A DNA stretch of 64,000 nucleotides from Labilithrix sp. (GTDB taxonomy: Bacteria > Myxococcota_A > Polyangia > Polyangiales > Polyangiaceae), in NCBI GenBank assembly GCA_019637155.1, contig JAHBWE010000005.1:124001-188000 (forward strand). Direction: 5' to 3'. Positions 50,990 through 58,658 of the stretch are shown here, piece after piece; position 1 is the stretch's first letter; the number at the start of each line of letters is the position of its first letter. The notes under the pieces were generated by a model. That model did no database searches. It saw only the letters and a program-made list of their open reading frames with translations, and was not told where the DNA came from. The position numbers and the translations under genes are program-made.

Positions 50990-51613
50990 GTGCATCTCCT
51001 CGTAACGGCGGCTTGGGCTCCCGAGCTCGAGCGGTTTCGCGAGCTTCTCGGGCTTCTCGGGGCGGAGCCGCGGCAGGATGTCGTGCTCGAGCCGATGGGC
51101 ATCGGGCTCACCGACGCGGGTGTTGGATTGACGCGATGCATTATGGCGCGGCGGCCGACGCACGTGCTGGCGCTCGGGACGGCAGGGGCGTCGGCGAGGT
51201 CGGGGCTCGCGATCGGCGACGTCGTCGTCGGTCAGTCGGTGCGCCTGGTCGAGCCCGCGGTGGTGGAGGGGAGGGCGGCGCTGCCGTACGCGACGGAGGC
51301 GGCCTTCGACTCGGACATGGTCGACGCCGTGTTCTCCGCCGGCGCGCGTCCGTGCGCGATCGCGAACACGCTCGGCGTCACGACCGACGAGGCGCTCGCG
51401 GCGAAGCTCGCGGTCATCGCGCCGGTCGAGCACCTCGAGGCGTACGCCGTCGCGCGGGCGTGTCACGTGCTCGGGGTCCCGTCCACGATCGTCCTCGGGA
51501 TCGCGAACTTCGTCGGCGCGAGGGGGCGCGACGAGTGGAAGGCGAACCACGTGGAGGCCTCCGCCAAGGCGGCGGAGGTCGCGTTCAAGGCGCTCGCCGC
51601 GCTCGGCGTCTGA
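50990..51613 (+). CDS. mqnB: Nucleoside phosphorylase family enzyme, probably futalosine hydrolase
   Basis: The 207-residue protein is shorter than most nucleoside phosphorylases. LALGTAGASARSGLAIGDVV is the phosphorylase phosphate/ribose loop region, and PVEHLEAYAVARACHVLGVP supplies the ribose-binding Glu. The ending LGIANFVGARGRDEWKANH is close to the motif ISN-x-VG-x-R-x-R-x-W-x-x-N of futalosine hydrolase (MqnB), which splits futalosine to dehypoxanthine futalosine in the alternative menaquinone pathway. Start is GTG (50990). Other mqn genes are not in the window. Confidence 0.6.
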   Translation: MHLLVTAAWAPELERFRELLGLLGAEPRQDVVLEPMGIGLTDAGVGLTRCIMARRPTHVLALGTAGASARSGLAIGDVVVGQSVRLVEPAVVEGRAALPYATEAAFDSDMVDAVFSAGARPCAIANTLGVTTDEALAAKLAVIAPVEHLEAYAVARACHVLGVPSTIVLGIANFVGARGRDEWKANHVEASAKAAEVAFKALAALGV

Positions 51614-51619
51614 CTCGCG

Positions 51620-52435
51620 TCAGAACGACCACCACAGCGCGGTCGCCGGCGCGATCGTGATTCCGTGCACCGTCGCCGACGTCGCGTTGTAGCTGCCGTT
51701 CACGACCTGGTACGCGACGCTCGCCTCGAGCGCGACGTGCACGTGATGGAAGCCGGTCGCGATGCCGACGACGCCGCCGCCGTAGAAGCGGCTCGCTCGC
51801 AGATCGATCGGCGGCGTCCCGATCGTCACGCTCTTCGGCTCGCTCGTGAGCTCTTCGATCGCGATGCGCTCGAAGCCGCCGCGCGCGCCGAACCACGCTT
51901 TGTAGATCCCGCCTGCGCTCTCCCATCCCGCGAGGAGCGGCACGTCGAAGCCGTAGCCGCGCATCGCGCCGATCGCGACGTTCGGCAGCTCGGTCCCTTG
52001 CTGCCGCCCATACAGCGCGGCCGATCCGCCCGCGCCGGCGGAGAAGGTCCACGGTCCGTCGCCGAAGGCGCGACGGACGTCGACGCGGACCGCGCGCCCC
52101 GTGTACGCGAGGCCCGCCTCGTAGCGGGCGCCGATCCCGACGCGCGCTCCGGCGTACGGCGCGAGGCCCGGCGCGATCGCCGCGGCGACGAGCGCGCCCT
52201 TCGCGTAGTCGGGGTTCGAGCCCGGCGCGCCCGGCGTGCTCGGATCGGCCGCCGCGATCGCGCGGGCCTGCGCGAGGTCGTTCGCGAGCGAGCCGGGGAC
52301 GATGTTCGCGGAGAGCCCGCCGGCGGCGCGCACGTCGCCCGTGCTCAGCGTCCGCGCGGGATGGAGGAGCGGCGAGCCTCCGCCGCAACCGGCGGAGAGG
52401 CACGCGAGCGAGAGCGCGAAGAGGCGAAGCCGCAT
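51620..52435 (-). CDS. Lipoprotein with beta-barrel-like body
   Basis: The product has 271 residues. MRLRLFALSLACLSAGCGGG is a signal peptide with lipobox LSAGC. The rest resembles an outer-membrane barrel of myxobacterial type: GARVGIGARYEAGLAYTGRA, GFDVPLLAGWESAGG, GGVVGIATGFHHVHVALEAS and a final HGITIAPATALWWSF. It ends in an aromatic residue, as barrel strands do. Function unknown. It is followed 7 bp away by the convergent nucleosidase gene. Confidence 0.7.
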   Translation of the reverse strand: MRLRLFALSLACLSAGCGGGSPLLHPARTLSTGDVRAAGGLSANIVPGSLANDLAQARAIAAADPSTPGAPGSNPDYAKGALVAAAIAPGLAPYAGARVGIGARYEAGLAYTGRAVRVDVRRAFGDGPWTFSAGAGGSAALYGRQQGTELPNVAIGAMRGYGFDVPLLAGWESAGGIYKAWFGARGGFERIAIEELTSEPKSVTIGTPPIDLRASRFYGGGVVGIATGFHHVHVALEASVAYQVVNGSYNATSATVHGITIAPATALWWSF

Positions 52436-52454
52436 GCGGTCGCGGCCGCGCGGG

Positions 52455-52760
52455 TTACTTGCGGAACCGCGAGGGGTAGTTGTTGCTGTCGGCGCGCCCC
52501 TTGAGCTCGGTGTCGTCCGGGTGGAGCTCCAGCGCGCGCGCGATGAGCGCCGGCTCGTCTTCGGCGTGGTTCGGATCCGGGAGGCAACACTCGACCGGGC
52601 ACACCGCCTGACACGCCTCGTGATCGTAGAAACCCACACACTCGGTGCAGAGCTCCGGGTCGATGACGTAAATCTCGTCGCCCTCGCTGATGGCCTCGTT
52701 CGGGCACTCGGGCTCGCAAGCGCCGCAGTTGATGCAGTCTGCGGTGATATGGGTCGCCAT
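52455..52760 (-). CDS. Bacterial-type ferredoxin with two [4Fe-4S] clusters
   Basis: The product has 101 residues. CINCGACEPECPNEAI (C9, C12, C15, C19) and CTECVGFYDHEACQAVCP supply the ligands of two clusters; the second block carries the ~8-residue insertion typical of the YfhL/FdxN-like group. It is a soluble low-potential electron carrier in the cytoplasm. The partner is unknown. The C-terminal ~35 residues form a charged tail (ALIARALELHPDDTELK). It is 19 bp from the barrel lipoprotein gene and may be in the same transcript. Confidence 0.93.
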   Translation of the reverse strand: MATHITADCINCGACEPECPNEAISEGDEIYVIDPELCTECVGFYDHEACQAVCPVECCLPDPNHAEDEPALIARALELHPDDTELKGRADSNNYPSRFRK

Positions 52761-52827
52761 GAGCGTGCTTCTTTAGGGTTCGAGCCGCTTGAAGTCAAAC
52801 GGCAAACAGGTCTAAAGATTCCGCCGC

Positions 52828-53421
52828 TTGCTTGTTTTTAGGCGCATTTGGCTCGCGGTCTTCGCGTGCGTCGGGGCCCTCGTCGCGGCCGGGGGCGCGT
52901 GTACGCCCGAGATCGGCGACAAGTGCATCGTCTCCACCGACTGCTCGGTGCAGGGCGATCGCCTCTGCGACACGTCCCAGCCCGGCGGTTACTGCACGCA
53001 GCTCAACTGTCGCGGCAACGACTGCTTCAACGAGGCCGCGTGTGTGCTCTTCGGCAGCGCGGTCGCGGGCTGCTCGTACGACGATCGCGCCGGGCAGTAC
53101 GGCTCACGCGTCGCGCGCTCCTTCTGCATGAAGACCTGCGAGTCGGACGCGGACTGCCGCGGCGGGTACCTCTGCGCCGACCCGCGGACGTATCCCTGGA
53201 ACGCGATCATCCTCGACGGCAACCAGGACCGTCGCGGCTGCCTCCCGGTCCCGCGCGAGGACCTCGACGGCGGCCGGAGCGTCGAGCCCGCCAGTCTCCC
53301 GGAGGTCTGCGGTCCGGCTCCCGCCGACGCGGCCGCGCCGATCGAGGCGTCCGCGCCGGCGATCGTCGAGGCGGGGAGCATCACGTTGCCGCCGCTCTTC
53401 GACCCGGCTGACGGCGGCTGA
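52828..53421 (+). CDS. Cys-rich exported lipoprotein
   Basis: The product has 197 residues with a TTG start. RRIWLAVFACVGALVAAGGAC is a signal peptide with lipobox AGGAC. Ten or more Cys follow (CIVSTDC, DRLC, YCTQLNC, DCFNEAAC, GCSYDD, FCMKTC, DCRGGYLC, GCLP), a disulfide-rich small domain of the kind seen often in myxobacterial surface lipoproteins with CxxDxxC repeats. The end is a Pro/Asp/Ala tail. The 5' neighbour is divergent, with 67 bp between the starts. Function unknown. Confidence 0.7.
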   Translation: MLVFRRIWLAVFACVGALVAAGGACTPEIGDKCIVSTDCSVQGDRLCDTSQPGGYCTQLNCRGNDCFNEAACVLFGSAVAGCSYDDRAGQYGSRVARSFCMKTCESDADCRGGYLCADPRTYPWNAIILDGNQDRRGCLPVPREDLDGGRSVEPASLPEVCGPAPADAAAPIEASAPAIVEAGSITLPPLFDPADGG

Positions 53422-53425
53422 GCCG

Positions 53426-54364
53426 ATGCCGGCGCGGCTCGTCAGGGTCGCCCTCGGTCGCGCCGCCGAGGCGCTCGCGGTCATCGTCGTCCTCGCGACG
53501 CTCGTCTTCCTCGCGCTGCGCCTCCTCCCGGGCGATCCGGCCGCGCTCGTCCTCGGCGACGAGTCGAGCGCGGCCGAGCGCGCCGCGCTCCGCGCGAAGC
53601 TCCACCTCGACGAGCCGATGTGGATGCAATATGCACGCTTCTTGCGCGGTCTCCTCACCCTCGATCTCGGCGAGTCGATCCGCCGTCCGGGCTCGAGCGC
53701 GGCCCTCCGCGTGCTCGACGCGGCGGGCCCTACGGCCTCTCTCGCCGGGCTCGCGGTGCTGCTCGGCGCGGTGCTCGGGATCTCCGCCGCGGTCCTCGGC
53801 GCGGGCCCCTGGCTCGGGCTCCGCCGCCGCTGGATCGATCGCGCCGCCACCGCGCTCGCGGCGACGCCGCTCCTCGCGTTCGCGCCGGTCCTCACGTTCG
53901 CGCTCGCCGCTCGCCTCCGCGTCGTGCCGCTGCCGGGCGATCCCGACGCCGGCGTCGCGGGCCTCTTCTTCGCGAGCGCGCTCCTCGCGTTGCCGCTCGC
54001 GGCCCACGTCGCCCGCGTCTCGCGCGCCTCGCTCGACGACCTCGGCCGCGCGCAGTTCCTCGTCGCCGCACGAGGGAAGGGCGCGAGCTGGGCGCGCATG
54101 CTCTGGCTCCACGCGCTGCCGGCGGCGATCGGTCCGATCGTCACCGTGCTCGGCACGCAGCTCGGCGCGCTCCTCGGCGGCGCGGTCGTCCTCGAGCGGC
54201 TCTTCGAGCGGCGCGGCCTCGGCACCCTCATCCTCGAGGCGTACGCGTCGCGCGATCTCCCGGTGCTGGAGGCGGCGGTCATCCTCTCCGGCGCGCTCTT
54301 CATCGCGGCGCAGCAGCTCGCCGCCGCCGCCCACGCCCTCGTCGATCCGCGAGCGCGCGCATGA
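53426..54364 (+). CDS. ABC transporter permease, oligopeptide/dipeptide type (DppB-like)
   Basis: The product has 312 residues. The N-terminal helix AVIVVLATLVFLALRLLPGDP is the family hallmark. Further helices and the conserved cytoplasmic loop region (LVAARGKGASWARMLWLHALP) match permeases of the peptide/nickel uptake family. About six membrane helices are expected. It overlaps the second permease by 4 nt (ATGA). No substrate-binding protein or ATPase gene lies nearby, unlike usual operons. Confidence 0.88.
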   Translation: MPARLVRVALGRAAEALAVIVVLATLVFLALRLLPGDPAALVLGDESSAAERAALRAKLHLDEPMWMQYARFLRGLLTLDLGESIRRPGSSAALRVLDAAGPTASLAGLAVLLGAVLGISAAVLGAGPWLGLRRRWIDRAATALAATPLLAFAPVLTFALAARLRVVPLPGDPDAGVAGLFFASALLALPLAAHVARVSRASLDDLGRAQFLVAARGKGASWARMLWLHALPAAIGPIVTVLGTQLGALLGGAVVLERLFERRGLGTLILEAYASRDLPVLEAAVILSGALFIAAQQLAAAAHALVDPRARA

Positions 54365-55158
54365 GCCGCGCCCTCCGCGCGGCCCCGCTCTTCGGCGTCC
54401 TCGCCGTCGCCGCCGTCGTCGTGCTCGGCGCGCGCTCGCCGGTCCACCTCGAGCCGGAGCTCTCGTGGGCGGCGCCGTCGTGGGAGCGGCCGCTCGGATC
54501 GGGCGAGGGCGGGGTGGACCTCCTCGCGCTCGTCGCGCACGCGAGCCTGCGCGCGGTCGTCCTCGCGGTGGCGGTCGCGCTCGCCGGTTTCCTCGTCGGG
54601 TGCCCGCTCGGCGCGTCCGCCGCCGTCGCGCGCGGCCGCCTCGAGCGCGCCGTCACGCGCGCGTGCGACCTCGTCCAGGCGTTCCCGACCTTCCTCCTCG
54701 CCCTCGTCGTCCTCTCCGCGGTGCGGGCGCCGTCGCGCGTCCATCTCGGCGCCGTCTTCGTCCTCACGGCGTGGGCGCCGTTCACGCGCCTCGCGCTCGC
54801 GCAGACGCGGGTGCTTCGCGAGCAGGCCTTCGTCGAGGCGGCGCGCGCGCTGGGCGTCACGCCGGCGCGGGTCATCGCGCGCCACCTCGTCCCGAACCTG
54901 CTCGGCGTCGTCGCGGTCCAGCTCGGCGGGACCGCGGCCGCGGTCGTGGTGAGCGAGGCGGCGCTGTCGTTCGTCGGCTTCGGTGCGCGCGACGGCGTCT
55001 CGCTCGGCGTCGTCCTCGATCAAGGCGTCTCGGCCATGCTCCGCGCCCCGCACGTCCTCCTCGTCGGCGCGGCGGCGGTCTTCGTCACGAGCGTGAGCCT
55101 GATGGCGGCGGGGCGCGTCTTCGATCCGGCCTTTGCGGTGGCGCGCCGGCAGCACTAA
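54361..55158 (+). CDS. ABC transporter permease, oligopeptide/dipeptide type (DppC-like)
   Basis: The product has 265 residues. The loop EAARALGVTPARVIARHLVPN is the EAA motif that contacts the ATPase, and ALSFVGFGARDGVSLG is typical of DppC-type permeases. It starts at ATG 54361 within the end of the first permease gene. It is shorter than usual (about 300), mainly at the N-terminus. Together the pair would form the membrane channel of an importer for peptides, nickel or similar, using an ATPase encoded elsewhere. Confidence 0.87.
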   Translation: MSRALRAAPLFGVLAVAAVVVLGARSPVHLEPELSWAAPSWERPLGSGEGGVDLLALVAHASLRAVVLAVAVALAGFLVGCPLGASAAVARGRLERAVTRACDLVQAFPTFLLALVVLSAVRAPSRVHLGAVFVLTAWAPFTRLALAQTRVLREQAFVEAARALGVTPARVIARHLVPNLLGVVAVQLGGTAAAVVVSEAALSFVGFGARDGVSLGVVLDQGVSAMLRAPHVLLVGAAAVFVTSVSLMAAGRVFDPAFAVARRQH

Positions 55159-55167
55159 GGAAGGGCG

Positions 55168-56202
55168 ATGCTCGGTCCGCCGCTCCTCCCCCGGAATCTC
55201 GAGGCGAGCGTGCGCGACCTCGACTCGAAGAAGCCCGAGACGCGCGCCGCGGCGATCGAGGACCTCGTCCGTCACGCGCGCGGCGACGAGAGCGTGCGCG
55301 CCCGCGCCGTGCCGCTCGTCTCGAAGCGCCTCGAGGACGAGCAACCCATGGTCCGCGCCGCCGCCGCCGTCGCGCTCGGCGATCTCGACGCGACCGAGTC
55401 GGTGACGTCGCTCCTCCTCGTCATGGAGGACGACTCGCCCCACGTCCGGCAGATGGCGATCAACGCGCTCGGCGAGATCGCCGACGCCCGCGCGCTCCCG
55501 CGTCTTCGCCGCGCGCTCAAGGACGCGCGACCGGAGGTCCGTTATCAGTCGGTCATCGCGTTCGCGCGGGTGGGCGACGAGTCGGGCGCGAAGTCCGAGG
55601 TCGACGACGCGATCTTCGAGGCGAGCGGCGACACCGACGTCGCGATCGCGCACATCGCGCTCCGCGTCGCGGAGGAGCGCCTCGACGCGGGCAACCGTCC
55701 GGAGGACCGCCTCCTCACGCGCGCGCGCGGCCTCGCCGACGCGGCGGAGTCGTCGCCGCAAGTGGCCCTCGTCGCCGCGATCCTCCTCGCGAAGGCGGGC
55801 GACGAGCGCGGTCACGCCCTCGTCGCGCGCGCGGTGCGCGGCGACAAGATCGGCGGGCGCGCGGCGGAGAAGGAGGACGAGCGCGCCGCGGTGGAGCTCG
55901 CCGGCGAGCTCGGCATGGAGGACCTCGTCGGCCACCTCGAACGCCGCACCTGGGGCGCGCTCCGCTTCGTCCGCGACACGTGCCCCTTCCACGCGCGCAT
56001 CGCGCTCGCGCGGATGGGGCACGACCGCGCGACGAAGGAGATCCTCGCCGATCTCGACTCGTCGAAGCGCGAGGTCGTCGAGGGCGCGGTCGTCTCCGCC
56101 GGCCGCGCGCGCCTCGCGGCCGCGAAGTCGAAGATCGAGCGTCTCACCGCGGCGATCGCCGACCCGGAGCTCGTGCGCGAAGCGCTCGAGAAGCTCGCGT
56201 GA
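55168..56202 (+). CDS. HEAT-repeat protein
   Basis: The product has 344 residues with an ATG start 9 bp after the permease gene. Repeated helix pairs (VRDLDSKKPETRAAAIEDLV, VRAAAAVALGDLDATESVTS, VRQMAINALGEIADARALPR, VRYQSVIAFARVGDESGA) are PBS-lyase/HEAT repeats. A final part has single helices. It is soluble and likely a protein-protein scaffold. Its stop overlaps the GTG of the following gene (GTGA), so it is translationally coupled. Confidence 0.85.
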   Translation: MLGPPLLPRNLEASVRDLDSKKPETRAAAIEDLVRHARGDESVRARAVPLVSKRLEDEQPMVRAAAAVALGDLDATESVTSLLLVMEDDSPHVRQMAINALGEIADARALPRLRRALKDARPEVRYQSVIAFARVGDESGAKSEVDDAIFEASGDTDVAIAHIALRVAEERLDAGNRPEDRLLTRARGLADAAESSPQVALVAAILLAKAGDERGHALVARAVRGDKIGGRAAEKEDERAAVELAGELGMEDLVGHLERRTWGALRFVRDTCPFHARIALARMGHDRATKEILADLDSSKREVVEGAVVSAGRARLAAAKSKIERLTAAIADPELVREALEKLA

Positions 56203-57200
56203 TCGCGCTCCCGCCCGAGCTCCTCGGCCTTCGCGGCGGCGCGGTCGAGAGCTGGTTCTCGAAGGCGAACGCGCCCGACGGCACGCGCGCGCTCTGGACG
56301 CGCTGCACGGTGTTCGCGCGGAAGGACCTCCCGCCCGTCGCGGAGGCGTGGGCGATCGCGTTCGATCGTCATCGCGGCCACGTCGCGGTCAAATCCACCG
56401 TCCCCTTCGAGTCCGCGCGCTTCGCGACGGACGCGGTCGACGCGGAGGTCGACGGCTGCACCGTCCGCGCCGCGGGTACGCGCGGCGCCCTCGCGAGCGG
56501 CCGCGGCGCGCTCACCTGGGACCTCGCGTTCGGTCCCGCGCTCGTGGACCCCATCGTCCACCTCCCCGCGCTATGGATGTATCGCGACGCGGTCCCGCCG
56601 TTCTCGAAGCTCGTCACGCCGGTCGCCGACGCGCGCGCTCGCGGCGAGGTCGTGGTCGATCGCGGCGGCGGCGATCGTGACGTCTGGGCGGTCGACGAGT
56701 GGCCGGTGATGGTCGGTCACAACTGGGGTCGCGGGAACGCCGAGCTCTACGCGTGGACGCACTGCAACGCGTGGGAGATCGACAAACAGCCGGCGCCCGG
56801 CCTCGTCCTCGAGGCGTTCAGCGCGCGCGTGCGCGTCGGTCCGCTCCTCTCGCCGATGGCGACGGCGGCGTTCCTGCGCTGGCGCGGCAAGAGCTGGGAC
56901 CTCTCTTCTCCGCGCGCGCTCTCGAAGAACCGCGGGACGATCTCGCTCCGCCGCTGGGAGCTCACGACGACGGAGGAGCTCGAGCTCGCCTGCGACGTCG
57001 CGGCCGAGACCGACGACGTGGTCGGCCTTCACTACGCGAACCCGAACGGCTCGATGACCTACTGCCTCAACACGAAGCTCGCGCGCGCTCGCCTCGACGT
57101 TCGTTTCCCCGACGGCGAGGCGCTCACGGCGACGTCCCGCGCCGCGGCGCTCGAGATCGGGACGCTCGACGCCGCTCACGGCGTGCGCATGGTCCTCTGA
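56199..57200 (+). CDS. Lipocalin-fold / tocopherol-cyclase-like hypothetical protein
   Basis: The product has 333 residues with a GTG start. The block WPVMVGHNWGRGNAELYAWTH (about 168-188) with WDLAFGPALVDP and YANPNGSMTYCLNTKLA resembles the lipid/isoprenoid-binding beta-barrel of tocopherol cyclase, AttH and carotenoid hydratase-like families. Those families act on long hydrophobic substrates; the activity here is not known. There is no signal peptide or membrane helix. It is the last gene of the permease-HEAT run. Confidence 0.5.
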   Translation: MIALPPELLGLRGGAVESWFSKANAPDGTRALWTRCTVFARKDLPPVAEAWAIAFDRHRGHVAVKSTVPFESARFATDAVDAEVDGCTVRAAGTRGALASGRGALTWDLAFGPALVDPIVHLPALWMYRDAVPPFSKLVTPVADARARGEVVVDRGGGDRDVWAVDEWPVMVGHNWGRGNAELYAWTHCNAWEIDKQPAPGLVLEAFSARVRVGPLLSPMATAAFLRWRGKSWDLSSPRALSKNRGTISLRRWELTTTEELELACDVAAETDDVVGLHYANPNGSMTYCLNTKLARARLDVRFPDGEALTATSRAAALEIGTLDAAHGVRMVL

Positions 57201-57287
57201 CGACGTCCGACCACGTCTCGGCACACGCATTGCACCTGCGCGCCGCAACGAGAGATCCGCGTTAGGAAGCTAACGGGCGCAAACTCG

Positions 57288-57316
57288 TTGACGATTTTGG
57301 CGCCCACATGTAGCAT
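57288..57316 (+). promoter_or_regulatory. Sigma-70-type promoter upstream of the 57355 lipoprotein
   Basis: TTGACG (57288-57293, 5/6 match) is followed by exactly 17 bp and TAGCAT (57311-57316, 4/6). It lies 38 bp before the ATG at 57355, whose Shine-Dalgarno is GGAGG (57342-57346). Confidence 0.6.
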
Positions 57317-57354
57317 GCGCGACCGCTCTGCGATTGGTTTTGGAGGCGACGAAG

Positions 57355-58188
57355 ATGACCAGGAAGTTGTTCGCTCTCGCGAGTATCACCGCCCTCACGG
57401 GCGCCGTCGCCACGGCCGGCGCGGCCGGCTGCTCTTCGACCGAGGTCGTCACGATCGCCGCTGAAGGCGGCGCGGGCCCGACGGGAGACGGGGGCAAGAA
57501 GAACCCGGGCAGCGTCACGCCGATCGGCGACGACGATGACGACGAGCAGACGAAGACGTGCCTCAACGAGGAGCCGATCGACCAGACGGGGTTCCCCTAC
57601 GTCAAGTCGAAGCAGGCGGCCGCGAAGGGCACGTGCACGGCGAAGGAGCTCACGGACCTCGGCGCCTACTACAAGGCGCACGTCCAGGACGACGACTTCA
57701 CCGCGACGACGTGGGCGAGCTCCGTCAGCGAGTCGTGCGCGGAGTGCATCTTCACGACGACGAGTGAGGAGCAGCCGGCGGAGGAGTGGGGCCCGATCCT
57801 CATCACGGACGACGCGGTCTCGGACATCAACCGGGGCGGCTGCATCGAGGTCGTCAGCGGCAAGGAGGAGTGCGGTCGCTCCTACCAGCAGTACCAGACC
57901 TGCCTCCTTCAGGCCTGCCTCAAGGACTGCAAGACCCAGGCGGACTTCACCGCCTGCCGCGGCGATCAGAAGGTGCTCACGACCGCGTGCGCGGACGCGG
58001 CGGAGGCGGTCAAGACCGCGTGCGGCGCGAGCATCACGTCGTACGAGTCCTCGTGCAAGGGGACGACGTACACGTTCGAGGGCCCGATCAAGGTGCTCTG
58101 CATCAACGGCCCGAAGAACCCGCCCGACGCAGGAGCTCCGAAGGACGCGGGCGAAGACGCAGGCGAAGACGCGGGCCGAGAGCCCTGA
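57355..58188 (+). CDS. Cys-rich Asp-rich lipoprotein
   Basis: The product has 277 residues. MTRKLFALASITALTGAVAT then AGAAGC is a signal peptide with lipobox GAAGC. GGAGG upstream fixes the ATG at 57355 over 57334. The chain contains ten Cys (CLNEEP, GTCTAKE, SCAECIF, GCIEVV, ECGRS, TCLLQACLKDC, ACRGDQ, ACADA, ACGAS, SCKGT, LCINGP). A linker of DDDDDE precedes the domain, and the tail is PKDAGEDAGEDAGREP. No family is recognised. It heads a run of three lipoproteins. Confidence 0.75.
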   Translation: MTRKLFALASITALTGAVATAGAAGCSSTEVVTIAAEGGAGPTGDGGKKNPGSVTPIGDDDDDEQTKTCLNEEPIDQTGFPYVKSKQAAAKGTCTAKELTDLGAYYKAHVQDDDFTATTWASSVSESCAECIFTTTSEEQPAEEWGPILITDDAVSDINRGGCIEVVSGKEECGRSYQQYQTCLLQACLKDCKTQADFTACRGDQKVLTTACADAAEAVKTACGASITSYESSCKGTTYTFEGPIKVLCINGPKNPPDAGAPKDAGEDAGEDAGREP

Positions 58189-58406
58189 GATCGTTCACGC
58201 TCGTCGCTGCTCTTCTGTTCGCCGACGGCTGCAGCTCGTGCGGCGAGCAGAAGAACGAGCCACCGGCGGCGCCTCCCGAGCCACCGATCGTCGCACGTCG
58301 CAGGCTGAAGGACGGCGGTCTCTCCGAACCCAAGATCATCGACTATGCCGAAGGGCGCGGACCGAAAGCGTGGGACTCAGGCCCGGACGATCCGGCACCG
58401 CCCTGA
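58185..58406 (+). CDS. Small lipoprotein with probable CTG start
   Basis: The product has 73 residues. The CTG at 58185 sits inside CTGA at the end of the previous gene. It gives RSFTLVAALLFADGCSSCGE, a signal peptide with a lipobox-like FADGC. No ATG/GTG lies at the right place; the longer frame upstream is a shadow of the previous gene. The rest is Pro/Arg-rich and disordered. Together with the neighbours it may form a small surface-lipoprotein cluster; function unknown. Confidence 0.5.
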   Translation: MRSFTLVAALLFADGCSSCGEQKNEPPAAPPEPPIVARRRLKDGGLSEPKIIDYAEGRGPKAWDSGPDDPAPP

Positions 58407-58647
58407 GCGCCTCGTCGCCGTCGCGGCGCTGACGCTGCTCTCCGCCTGCGGCAGCTGCGCGAACGATCGCAACGCGGACGATCGCGCGCGCGCGCGCGCC
58501 GGTGAGGACGGCGGTCGCGCGCGGTACTTCCGTCGCGACGACGTCGGGCCGGACTCGGGCGACGGCCTGGCCCTCCGGCGGCGTCCGTGGTTCCGCCTCG
58601 ACGGCGGCGTGCTGGACGCCGTCGCGCCCGCGCCGTCGATCGAGTAG
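58345..58647 (+). CDS. Small lipoprotein, overlapping the previous ORF
   Basis: The product has 100 residues. The start at ATG 58345 gives an unusually long charged n-region (MPKGADRKRGTQARTIRHRP), then ERLVAVAALTLLSAC with lipobox LLSAC and CGSC. The remainder is Arg/Asp/Gly-rich and disordered. It overlaps the 73-residue lipoprotein by 62 bases in another frame, an unusual degree of overlap. The translation start is uncertain, but the lipobox supports a real gene. Confidence 0.45.
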   Translation: MPKGADRKRGTQARTIRHRPERLVAVAALTLLSACGSCANDRNADDRARARAGEDGGRARYFRRDDVGPDSGDGLALRRRPWFRLDGGVLDAVAPAPSIE

Positions 58648-58658
58648 CGTCCGCGCCG

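Noticed and set aside
53631..57200. 1189-residue plus-strand open frame
   Set aside because: Only its last 333 residues have protein-like sequence; the rest is the antiphase shadow of two permeases and the HEAT gene.
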